Assembly: GCA_935421135.1 (NCBI GenBank)
Contig: OW285187.1
Location: 4,526,001-4,590,000 of the forward strand
Reading direction: 5' to 3'
DNA: 64,000 bases
Source of the DNA: Bugulina stolonifera
Taxonomy: Eukaryota > Bryozoa > Gymnolaemata > Cheilostomatida > Bugulidae
The translations under genes were made by a program, and so were the position numbers. Positions 24,043-46,552 of this stretch are shown here, in pieces; position 1 is the stretch's first letter, and each line of letters starts with the position of its first letter. Under the pieces are notes generated by a model that worked only from the letters and a program-made list of their open reading frames with translations, was not told where the DNA came from and made no database searches.

Positions 24043-24944
24043 GTATTGCATCGTATGGGTTATGTAATGATCACTACAATTATTCCTGCAATGCATTAGA
24101 AATAGCCATATATTTCAGTAGCAGCAACATACTCATATATGCATTCGGTTATGGTGTATTGGGAGAGAGAGAATATTTTATACTATTTACGTTCTCAGAT
24201 CCAAAGTCATGCTTGTAAGCTATGGAATATTCAAATTTTTATTTTCAAGCTTATGGACATCCACAACCTATTGAAGGTAATAAGAAGCTGTTTTCTCTCT
24301 GCTGAGAAGGAACGAGATTTTTTATTGATTATGAAATCAGGCGTGCCACATTGGCTAATTTGTTTCTGGTGTTGCAACAGATACAAGAAACAAGTAGCTT
24401 TCATACAATAAATAAGTGCTTACTTTACATTTACATGCACATGACATACATGTAGAGCACAGTTACATTTATATTATATCTATGACATAGAGTCAGTTCA
24501 CTGACTAATATTTTAATTGCCATCCAGCAGGAATATATTCCAGTATATACTCCTACATGTACATGTACATTGTATATTTTAGCTAGCTCAAATAAACTCA
24601 CTGGCTTATACTCCTAGGAGTGATCAGCCTCTTGCAGCTTGCAGTGCCAGATGACAGCGTTGGCCAAATGAGACAAAATAAAAAAGTCTGCAGTGCGCAT
24701 ATCTTTTGCAGTTACAGTAACGATATCCTATAATATAGTGCACCTGTATATTATGCGACTTGTCTATGTGTCTATGTATATTTAATGTTCATATAGCACA
24801 CTGCGCAGCAAGCAGCATGTACATGTATGTAATCGATATTCTAGGCTATTATTGCTGTGCTGATAATGATCAAGTCATTGCTGCTGAAATAGTTTTGTGA
24901 TAGTATAGGCTGAGGATGTATCATATCACTATAATTTGAAAAGA

Positions 24945-27165
24945 GAGGATAACTTCTGAATGTGTGACTACATGGATACAGTATATGTACGAACTATATT
25001 TGTAAGTGAAATTAATAAATTATTTATGAGGTAATAACTTCATAGCTTAAATTTTAAGCAATGATGTTATTTACTAAGACAATGCTAATATTGTGAAGTT
25101 GGATATTTCATCACTAACATTGCTGATATTTGTGTAAATTGTATCTCGTTGCATGGATAGGTTGGTCGTTGGACATTTGATATTATACCGGTTTGATGCA
25201 ATTGTTCTATTATTTGTGAGAACTTCTGCTGGTCATCCTTTGCCGGAATTAAGTCACCGGAAGTTGTTTTTGTATATAAGAAGCGGTATTTTTGTATGCA
25301 GATCAGTTGTCTGCTGGAGCTCAATAAAGTCTCATCTATATTCTATAATAAAGACACTGGAGTGATCTCTTCTAAACTAGTAGCCTCATAGCCAAGGTCC
25401 ATCGAGACTAACAGCCAGGGTGTTAGGATAAGCTAAGTACATACATGTTGAATACAATACATGATGTACATGCTAGGTTAACTCGGGTCTATGGGTCAGC
25501 ACTTATGTACAGCATTCTAATCAGCACATTAGGTTATCTCACACTCAGTGCATGACGTAATAAAGGGGAGATCAATATTATAGACCACTGTTAATTCTCT
25601 CCCATGCTCGTACCTCGTACACGCACGCACAAACACTACAAAATTATATGAAACAAACCAAATGTTGTATTTAGTACAGATAGTGGTAAATAAATGTGTT
25701 CATCTTAGGACAACTTTGGAAATTTTATATCCATATTATTGTTCAATAACACCGACATGGTACTATAAAAATTGACATTACTTATTTGGTAATAAGCCTA
25801 ACAAATGTTATGAAATAATGCTGTGGGCTAAAATATTATAACAGAGTAAAGATGCATTAGGTAACAGTACAGGAGTAATAATTAAGGAAAGATGGTAAAC
25901 TAAGTTATAATTTCACTATAAAAGATACACAGGAGAGGGAATATGAGCTTAGAAAAGTGAATGAATGTTGGATGTTGAGGTCTATTGTATCCACAATAAA
26001 TAATATTTTTGCAATATTGTTCAATACAAGTAACATTGACTGAATAATAATACATAGCATTTAGAAGTTGTCTGCTCTAATTGTATTAAAAGAGGATAAC
26101 TCTAATGTATCTAACATGTCAGCTGAAGTTATTCAAGGGGGTCCAGTGTCTTGGACAAGATGACATTGCCAGAAACTAGTAAAATGCTCTTATAAATTCG
26201 AAGGTGGATGCTACAATAAAACTTTTGCTATAGGAACCTAGAAAACTAAATATCCCAAGTATTTTAACAATAAATTTAAAAATTTACTTGTTTACTAAGG
26301 GGTTATATCAAGTGGTCAAATTTTATAAAGACAACTTGTACCATTACTTTGAAAAAGCTTGAAATGTGTGGGCAAGTTGACAATGACTAAAGATAGATTA
26401 TAACAAAAATTTAATTATAGCTCGAACGTTTTTTGGAAAATTAGTTGTTGAATAACTGTGAGAAAATACTTTCTACACAATTCCGAACAAAACAATGGAC
26501 ATCTATTCAAAAAATAGGATGTTTGAGAGAGTGGTCAAGTTTTGATAAGACATGTTGCACTTGATCGCCAGTGATCCATTTCCGGTCCAGTTCTGTGGCA
26601 AATTGTCAATGGCTGAAAATAGAAAATTGATCACAAATCCCAAAACTGAGAAAGTTATTTCTACTTTGAAAATGAAGATTGATGACTGTTGAGCAAATGT
26701 AGCAATAAATATCTTGATCAAGTGAAGATACATAGATTTGTATAGAGGTGGTCAAGTTTGTAGAAAATATGTCGCACCAGAATATTTTCAAGTGTTCTAA
26801 AATCTACTTAAATATTATTGTTGTAGAATTTGTAATGTAATATTGTGGAATACCTCTTATTTAATCATATTTCACAATAAAATTTCGGGTTATATCAGAA
26901 TTGAATGAATATATGCAAGTGGTCAAGTTTATTGCCATGGTCAAGTTTACGGTGGTCAGGACTGTACCGGTCAAGTTTACGATGGTCAGGTTTGTAACGG
27001 TCAAGTTTACGGTGGTCAGGATTGTAACGGTCAAGTTTACGGTGGTCAGGATTGTAACGGTCAAGTTCACGGTGGTCAGGATTGTAACGGTCAAGTTTAC
27101 GGTGGTCAATATTGTCATGGTCAGGTTTGCAATGGTCAAGTTGTCGGTGAACCAAGACAAAAGAT
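24945..27165 (+). repeat. Repeat family X, fullest copy, with LTR-like segment
   Basis: This is an uninterrupted copy covering, in inverse order, segments found at 20292-21595, 17859-18556 and 10925-11541. An LTR-like start TGTGAAG at 25092 is preceded by ATAT. A TATA box (tgtatataagaagcgg, about 25270) and AATAAAG near 25323 follow. The far end is a minisatellite of about 30 bp with gtcaagtttacggtggtcag (26930-27150). No coding frame of the pol type is present. Confidence 0.65.
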
Positions 27166-27430
27166 AAAATAAAAAGGATAAGCCTTCGCTTTTGTTTTGA
27201 ATTGATAATTTCTCTTTCAGGGTCCCATCGTCCCAATCATAGAGTTTGCCCTATGGTCCCATTAAACTCTTTTCTCTACAGCTCTTATACTGCAGGGTCT
27301 GATTTAGTCCCTCTACCTAACTGATTGCATTGTCATTGTGTTGTTAGTCGTTGTGTGGTAAAAATAGAAGAAATTCAAATTGAAATTGAATAATATAAGT
27401 ATAGTGCTGATTTTATTATTAAATTATTAT

Positions 27431-27765
27431 TGTGGTGTTCTTGCTCTTGAGGTTCGGCCTAAATATCAGTATTGAGTGATTTAGGGCTTTTAATGATATT
27501 TTATAATTATTTGTAACCTGGAAAGCAAAAAATGAGTATGAGCGATAAACTCAAAACTGATCAACAGAACAAAAATCACCTCTTTATATACATGTAGTTA
27601 TGCAAATTAGGACAATCTTATTGGTCCATGTTATGACCAATAAGAAGATAGAGATATTTATAATCTCGAAGATAATAATAATAAAGGGTTATGATATATA
27701 AAAAAAATAAGGTCTTGTATCTTTGAGATTAAAGAAAAAAAATGGCAGCAATCAAATCTATTACA
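27431..27765 (-). repeat. 3' LTR of gag-only element 2
   Basis: It is 335 bp, the same as 31587-31913 except for a 6-bp and a 2-bp indel. It is preceded on the minus strand by the polypurine tract at about 27766-27779. Confidence 0.88.
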
Positions 27766-28016
27766 GTTGCCCCCACTTTAAAAAAAAACACGAATACATA
27801 AGTAGAATATATATACATTTTTTTTTTTTTTTTTTTAAAGTACATCTCATAGATTTGACGAAGTGAACAGCATGTGACAATATTCGCAATCATGGTACAA
27901 ATAAATCTATTGTCAGGTATTCTATTTTGTATATATCGATCTTCTTTTCTTTTGTAGACTTATTCTAGTGTTTCTGTTTGCTGTAAGTAATCGCCATCAA
28001 GGTTATACATGATCGA

Positions 28017-29015
28017 TGAAGATTATAGATACATTGTCTTCATCAGTTGAAGATCGGGGTGAATCGTCATCGGTTTATAAAAACTAAGCATAGATGAAGA
28101 TTCCAGGTGCATTATCTTTATCAGCTGAAGATCAGGGTGAATCGTCATCGGTATATAAAAGCATAGCATAGATGAAGATTCCAGGTGCATTATCTTTATC
28201 AGCTGAAGATCAGGGTGAATCGTCATCGGTATATAAAAACTAAGCATAGATGAAGATTCCAGGTGCATTATCTTCATCAGCTGAAGATCAGGGTGAATCG
28301 TCATCGGTATATAAAAGCAGAGCATAGATGAAGATTCCAGGTGCATTATCCTCATCAGCTGAAGATCAGGGTGAATCGCCATCGTGTTATAAAAACTGAG
28401 CATTAGATGAAGATTCCAGGTTTGTTATCTTCATTAGCTGAAGATCAGGGTGAATCGCCATCGTGTTATAAAAACTGAGCATTAGATGAAGATTCCAGGT
28501 TTGTTATCTTCATTAGCTGAAGATCAGGGTGAATCGCCATCGTGTTATAAAAACTGAACATTAGATGAAGATTCCAGGTTCGTTATCTTCAACAGCTGAA
28601 GATCAGGGTCAATCGTCATCTGTATATAAAAGCAGAGCATAGATGAAGATTCCAGGTGCATTATCCTCATCAGCTGAAGATCAGGGTGAATCGCCATCGT
28701 GTTATAAAAACTGAGCATTAGATGAAGATTCCAGGTTCGTTATCTTCAACAGCTGAAGATCAGGGTGAATCGTCATCGGTATATAAAAGCAGAGCATAGA
28801 TGAAGATTCCAGGTGCATTATCCTCATCAGCTGAAGATCAGGGTGAATCGCCATCGGGTTATAAAAACAGAGCATAGATGAAGATTCCAGTTGCATTATC
28901 TTCATCAGCTGAAGATCAGGGTGAATCGCCATCGGTATATAAAAACTGAGCATAGATGAAGATTCCATGTGCATTATCTTCATTGGCTGAAGATCAGGGT
29001 GAATCACCATCGTGT
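28017..29015 (-). repeat. Array of about 13 units of about 78 bp
   Basis: Units contain tgaagattccaggtgcatta, cagctgaagatcagggtgaa and a tataaaa stretch. Many units are 78 bp (26 codons), so minus-strand frames stay open across several (28023-28403 and 28702-29010) and repeat HPDLQLMKIMHLESSSML. Some units differ in length and break the frame. The array lies between gag and the 3' LTR of element 2. Confidence 0.88.
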
Positions 29016-29127
29016 TATATAAAAAAATGTGTAAGTGGGGATTCCAATTCTATAACCTATGCGTATATAACAATTTTTGTCTTCAGGAAATTCAATGCTT
29101 GATAATTGTACTTTCCATATGTGCTAG

Positions 29128-29889
29128 TTAAATTTCAGTCGGCTGAGAGTGTTGAGGTGAAGGATTATTCCAAGGGGTCTCCTTGCCAATATAGACCTCT
29201 CTGAGTTGAGCAGCATCTAAAACTCCTTCTAAGGTTAGTTCCATCCTTATTGATAACTCGTATTGTGCAGTTGGAGATTCCAGAGCCATTATGAAATGTT
29301 TTACTGCCATCTTTTCCCTTGTGTCAAAATCTAGCTCTTCACAAACCATGTTTACCATGTTTCTAATGTCACTGGCTAAATCCGCCAGTGTCTCAGGTCT
29401 TCGTTTCCTTCTGGGTAGAGCAAGCTCATATCGTTTCTTTAATAACTGTTCGCCGAATCGAGCCTGTAGCCTATTGCTAATGACACCAGGATCGTTTGTA
29501 TCATCGTATAATACATCCCTTGCTTTACCTTGTAAGCACATTTTCAACCATAGTCCTTGTTCATTTTGTAGATGCCAACCATTTAGTCTACACACGTCAT
29601 TGAAGTTACTAAGGAACTTCTTCAGACCATCGCTGCCATGAAAAGAGGGTAAAGGACAGATAGATGCCTTATATTTGTATGTTGGAGCTGAAGCGGCGGA
29701 TGTTTGGAATACCGGATCTGCGTATTCTACTTCATGAGCTGGACTTGTAGAACTCATGTTGGCATTCATATTTGTGTTAAGAGTAGAATTTGGAGTGTTA
29801 TGGTTTTCATTAACTGTGTCATTTACTATTTTCCTGAGATTTTTTTGTTCCAACTGTATCGTGGTCAAGTCCTGGCGATTTTTTTTCAA
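29128..29889 (-). CDS. Gag-like protein of LTR retrotransposon 2, about 253 aa
   Basis: A region around residues 75-230 resembles Ty3/Gypsy-type gag capsid: PLPSFHGSDGLKKFLSNFN, then WLKMCLQGKARDVLY, then RFGEQLLKKRYELALP and LADLASDIRNMV. The N-terminus is Asn/Thr rich. A CCHC knuckle is absent. The frame stays open upstream of the first ATG to about 29945. A second ATG (29961) that fits a gag start better by position lies one frame off, so a frameshift near 29900-29945 is possible. No pol follows. Confidence 0.75.
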   Translation of the reverse strand: MKKNRQDLTTIQLEQKNLRKIVNDTVNENHNTPNSTLNTNMNANMSSTSPAHEVEYADPVFQTSAASAPTYKYKASICPLPSFHGSDGLKKFLSNFNDVCRLNGWHLQNEQGLWLKMCLQGKARDVLYDDTNDPGVISNRLQARFGEQLLKKRYELALPRRKRRPETLADLASDIRNMVNMVCEELDFDTREKMAVKHFIMALESPTAQYELSIRMELTLEGVLDAAQLREVYIGKETPWNNPSPQHSQPTEI

Positions 29890-29989
29890 TTCTTCAAGTA
29901 GCAGTGTCGATTCGGGGTCTCTGTATCCACCATATTCTTGTTTTTCCTAGTCTTCGGCATTGTAAGTTGTATTTATCTGCTCTTCTAGC

Positions 29990-31580
29990 AGTTTTTTGCT
30001 GATAGGTATGGTGTTCCTTGAACTACCAACCCCCTCACTCTGAGTGAGTTAATACCAGTAATTCCAACAGGCAAGTGAGGGTTGCCAGGGAACACCCAAT
30101 ACGGTTTTCTGAAGCCGATATACAACTCAAGGTTGTACCAAAGCCCAGTGTACCTAGGGATTAAAGGTATTAACCTGTCCCTACCGCTAAGTATAGCAGG
30201 GATAACTTCTAATTCACCGAAGTTGTCTGCTCTTGAAGCAGTCCTACCGCTCAGTATAGTAGGAGCTCTGTCCAAGGTTGTCTGCTCTTGAAGCAGTTTT
30301 TGCTGATAGGTATGGTGTTCCTTGAACTACCAACCCCCTCACTCTGAGTGAGTTAATACCAGTAGTTCCAACAGGCAAGTGAGGGTTGCCAGGGAACACC
30401 CAATACGGTTTTCTGTAGCCGATATACAACTCAAGGTTGTACCAAAGCCCAGTGTACCTAGAGATTAAAGGTATTAACCTGTCCCTACCGCTAAGTATAG
30501 CAGGGATAACTTCTGGTTCACCAAAGTTGTCTGCTCTTGAAGCAGTCCTACCGCTCAGTATAGTAGGAACTCTGTCCAAGGTTGTCTGCTCTTGAAGCAG
30601 TTTTTGCTGATAGGTATGGTGTTCCTTAAACTACCAACCCCCTCACTCTGAGTGAGTTAATACCAGTAATTCCAACAGGCAAGTGAGGGTTGCCAGGGAA
30701 CACCCAATACGGTTTTCTGAAGCCGATATACAACTCAAGGTTGTACCAAAGCCCAGTGTACCTAGGGATTAAAGGTATTAACCTGTCCCTACCGCTAAGT
30801 ATAGCAGGGATAACTTCTAATTCACCGAAGTTGTCTGCTCTTGAAGCAGTCCTACCGCTCAGTATAGTAGGAGCTCTGTCCAAGGTTGTCTGCTCTTGAA
30901 GCAGTTTTTGCTGATAGGTATGGTGTTCCTTGAACTACCAACCCCCTCACTCTGAGTGAGTTAATACCAGTAGTTCCAACAGGCAAGTGAGGGTTGCCAG
31001 GGAACACCCAATACGGTTTTCTGTAGCCGATATACAACTCAAGGTTGTACCAAAGCCCAGTGTACCTAGAGATTAAAGGTATTAACCTGTCCCTACCGCT
31101 AAGTATAGCAGGGATAACTTCTGGTTCACCAAAGTTGTCTGCTCTTGAAGCAGTCCTACCGCTCAGTATAGTAGGAACTCTGTCCAAGGTTGTCTGCTCT
31201 TGAAGCAGTTTTTGCTGATAGGTATGGTGTTCCTTAAACTACCAACCCCCTCACTCTGAGTGAGTTAATACCAGTAGTTCCAACAGGCAAGTGAGGGTTG
31301 CCAGGGAACACCCAATACGGTTTTCTGTAGCCGATATACAACTCAAGGTTGTACCAAAGCCCAGTGTACCTAGGGATTAAAGGTATTAACCTGTCCCTAC
31401 CGCTAAGTATAGCAGGGATAACTTCTGATTCACCAAAGTTGTCTGCTCTTGAAGCAGTCCTACCGCTCAGTATAGTAGAAACTCTGTCCAAAGTTGTCTG
31501 CTCTTGAAGCAGTCCTACCGCTCAGTATAGTAGGAACTCTGTCCAAAGTTGTCTGCTCTTGAAGCAGTCCCACCGGAGTC
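29990..31580 (-). repeat. Five-unit, 304-bp higher-order tandem repeat
   Basis: Units start near 29997, 30302, 30606, 30910 and 31214. Diagnostic bases show an A-B-A-B-mixed order (gaagccg versus gtagccg, cctagggatt versus cctagagatt), so the last duplication involved 608 bp. A sub-repeat of about 48-60 bp around ctgctcttgaagcag, a self-complementary motif, is repeated further at 31430-31570. Open frames of 85-111 codons occur in each unit without a recognised product. It forms the leader of element 2. Confidence 0.9.
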
Positions 31581-31586
31581 GCCATC

Positions 31587-31913
31587 TGTGGTGTTCTTGC
31601 TCTTGAGGTTCGGCCTAAATATCAGTATTGAGTGATTTAGGGCTTTTAATGATATTTTATTTGTAACCTGGAAAGCAAAAAATGAGTATGAGCGATAAAC
31701 TCAAAACTGATCAACAGAACAAATCACCTCTTTATATACATGTAGTTATGCAAATTAGGACAATCTTATTGGTCCATGTTATGACCAATAAGAAGATAGA
31801 GATATTTATAATCTCGAAGATAATAATAATAAAGGGTTATGATATATAAAAAAAATAAGGTCTTGTATCTTTGAGATTAAAGAAAAAAAATGGCAGCAAT
31901 CAAATCTATTACA
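31587..31913 (-). repeat. 5' LTR of gag-only element 2
   Basis: On the minus strand it begins TGTAATAGATTTG and ends CACCACA. A TATA box (tgtatataaagagg, about 31730-31743) lies upstream of an AATAAA signal (about 31664-31669). Confidence 0.87.
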
Positions 31914-36347
<4,434 letters not shown>

Positions 36348-36454
36348 CTTGCCACCAAGTCTTCCCCATCCTCTGGTTATGTGTAGTGTGGTGTAGCGCT
36401 GGATGTTGCCCATATTTATGAACCTGAAATGAATGTCTTTTTACTCCGAATAGA

Positions 36455-36460
36455 AATAAA
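36455..36460 (+). terminator. Likely polyadenylation signal of SLC66A2
   Basis: An AATAAA hexamer lies about 108 bases after the stop codon in an AT-rich 3' flank. It is the first one downstream. Confidence 0.5.
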
Positions 36461-37346
36461 TTTTTTGCAATAATTTATTTAATTTATATCTTTTACTGAG
36501 CGCCATAATTTAATTTGGGCAACAAGTTGGTGTTCATGTCTTGCAAGTTTTTAGTAGTTTGTACATATAGTAGTACTTGACTTGATCTGCTGCTGTAATA
36601 CATTGGGATAGGTAGGTTTCGTAATCAAAATGCTCATATGACTCATTATAACCATTCCATGCTGGATCTATTATTCCATCCTTGTTCTTGTTTTACTACA
36701 TTTATACATGTATTTTAATCAAAATAGTGAATGATATTGTAACCTGACGTTAGAATTACAAAGATCGATTGGTTATAGATTTTATTTAGCTCTTTCTACT
36801 TTGAAATTTTTATTGTGTAAATTTGTTTGCTAGTTATAATATAAGACTACCAAGATGACACGGTAATCAGGTACCTGGGGGAAATTTAATAGTAATCCAA
36901 ATTTATTGTAGAAGTGTAGGGGCAGGACAATTCCCTATTTGCTATGTGTAATGTCAGCTTTTATCACTGTGTTACCTGTCAGTCAACAAATCCAATCAGG
37001 AAGGACCATTATGGCATATACACCGTAAATATACATAATTGTTGTAGGATTCTGCACATAAAACCTAAAACTACATCTAGGCAATTGGTTTTATTGGGGT
37101 GCCTGCTCAAATACAGTCTATGCAACAATATATTTTGCAGACTTGTCTTGCCTATGAGGCAATCTACAATGCATGTTGTTCAGTACTTTTTTATTGCATC
37201 CAGGGCCTTTTCAGCAAACAATACTCAAAGATCCAGTTAATTGTAGTCAAACACATTTTACTACAATTGCATGACCTACTATTTTACCCCACTGTATAGC
37301 CAGGCTACATATTTACAACCTAGCATCCATAAATAAATTATTTATG

Positions 37347-37413
37347 GAGAGCCGGCGATGCTATTCGGTCAGCTTTCTAATAGAAAGCTGACCAAATAGA
37401 ATTGTCTGCTCTC
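37347..37413. promoter_or_regulatory. 67-nt imperfect palindrome upstream of p38 copy 1
   Basis: The sequence is symmetric about base 37380. The inner 19-nt arms (CTATTCGGTCAGCTTTCTA and its inverse) have one mismatch. Outer arms GAGAGC...GCTCTC extend the symmetry to 33 nt per side with some mismatches. It lies about 230 bases before the ATG, followed by a CCAAT-type motif (ctgattggttgac, about 37480). It could be a cruciform-forming regulatory site or a small palindromic insertion. Confidence 0.6.
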
Positions 37414-37641
37414 TACGTGTTTTTAACAATGTTGTTGTCTTCTCTTGATCGCCACATTCGTAGTAGTAATGTGCAAGCTGATTGGTTGACATGCAAAACG
37501 TCAGTTCCCGTGAAAGTTCCTGTTCAAGAAATCAGCATAATTATAATAATTTTCTGCAACTCTAATAATTAGTAAATATTGAATTAGTGAATGAAATTGC
37601 CGATTGATCATTCAAATTAGTGTTGTTTTTTATAAACCAGC

Positions 37642-45175
<7,534 letters not shown>

Positions 45176-46167
45176 GCCCGACTACATGATTCTCAAGAAA
45201 GCTATAATCACTTTTATAAACGCAGAGAAGGACATTGTTTCACCATGCCTATATTTTGTAGGCGTGTAAGCAAGTGTGTGCCTGTGTGGATTCTCTTTGC
45301 AATATTTACCTACGTGTAATGTATAGAGAGTTGACAACTCCAAACAAGGGTTATACATTGTAGTTGTGTGTTCAACTAAGACCATGATAAGGGAAAATAA
45401 TGCAGTTAACCATTGTGATTTAAACTCACTACACATGATTAGAAATATTGCTTTTTATTCTTTGTTGCTATAGCTGCTGGTAAATATGGATTATTACTTA
45501 ATGTTTTAACTTGTAACATGGTGGCATATTGGCAAGTGCTTTCATATTCTATGATTGTAAATAATATCAGATAACATTCTTAGAGTGATGATTGTAAAAT
45601 ATAGCTGTGTATTTTTCTAGTCTATGCTGACCACAGCTTTTAATAAAAAAATGTTTTAGATTGTCCCTAACTATAATGATGGCATGATGAAATGATTGTA
45701 TATTTTTATTATGATCCTTGGCAAAGGAATAATTCCATATCATAGTCTGTATATATGAATACTTAGTTTACTGAGGTGGCTGACCACTTGGTTGTTATTT
45801 CTGGGCACTTTTATTTGCATATTTGTAGATTTTTGTTGCATTTATTGCAAGCATATTAATATTATTATCTTAATAAAGTTTGTATCCAGATATTGTTCAA
45901 ATGATATTGTCTTTACCACTCTAGCCATTACTCAGGATTGGGCCTTATGAGAGCTGAGAATCATGGGTGCTCCAAGCTGTTGATCATCAAGAGGGTTTAT
46001 GCTCATTGCCATGCTAGGTTGGGTGCATAATTGCACCTGTTACGAATTTGAGCAGCCCTTTCTCTGATGTATACACTTGTTATCTAGCAGACGAAAACTC
46101 AAAATAATTTGAATTGCTCCATTTTATCATTTTACTTACAGTACATGCAATGCAGATGGAGCAGTAT

Positions 46168-46338
46168 GAGAGTTGTCTGGTCTTTGCTTAAGGCGAGAAG
46201 ATAACTCGCAGTTTACTGGTTGCTATAGTTGCATAGCAGTCCGAGAATTGATCAACTAATGGATGTAGGCTACTTTAGTCGGTTATTGCTCTTGTTTGCA
46301 TCTTATTAATGCTGCTACCAACCAAATAGATCTTGGGC
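46168..46338 (+). promoter_or_regulatory. Conserved upstream module of p38 copy 2
   Basis: This segment matches 57919-58070, which lies upstream of p38 copy 3. Shared blocks include gagagttgtct, gctatagtt, agtccgagaat/gt, ggttattgctct and aatcttggg/t. It begins with the palindrome GAGAGTTGTCTGGTCT...GGCGAGAAGATAACTC (46168-46207). If the LINE at 46553-48300 is removed, it lies about 1.7 kb before the copy 2 ATG, like its counterpart before copy 3. It may be a promoter or untranslated first exon. Confidence 0.45.
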
Positions 46339-46552
46339 TATGTTTAAAAATTAGAAATCGCTTGTATTCATTAGATCACAACTTTGAATTTATAGCTTTG
46401 ACAATTAAATCATCTTCAAATAATCGCTAAAGCTTTTCTAGCGAAACTAGAAAGACTAATATTTTGAGGGTGGGTGTACTCTTTGGTTGGGTGTAACCCT
46501 CACATCATATCCCTTATAATTATATTAAATTTGATGTTTGTTATAGAATAGT

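Larger units (their letters stand above)
27431..31913 (-). mobile_element. Gag-only LTR retrotransposon 2, minus orientation
   Basis: LTRs lie at 27431-27765 and 31587-31913. Outer flanks are both ATTAT (27426-27430 and 31914-31918; 5-bp duplication). Read on the minus strand the order is 5' LTR, a possible primer-binding stretch TGGCGACTCCGGTGGGAC next to the LTR, a long tandem-repeat leader (29990-31580), a gag ORF (29128-29889), a second tandem array (28017-29015), a polypurine tract AAAGTGGGGGCAAC, and the 3' LTR. There is no protease, reverse transcriptase or integrase. The LTRs differ mainly by two small indels (6 and 2 bp), so insertion is recent. Confidence 0.9.

Noticed and set aside
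28017..29015. CRISPR-like array
   Set aside because: Units are tandem without unique spacers, in a eukaryotic retrotransposon.
29985..31491. Repeated frames of 85-111 codons in the 304-bp units as a repeat protein
   Set aside because: The unit length is not a multiple of three, so frames cannot run through consecutive units, and no known domain is recognised.
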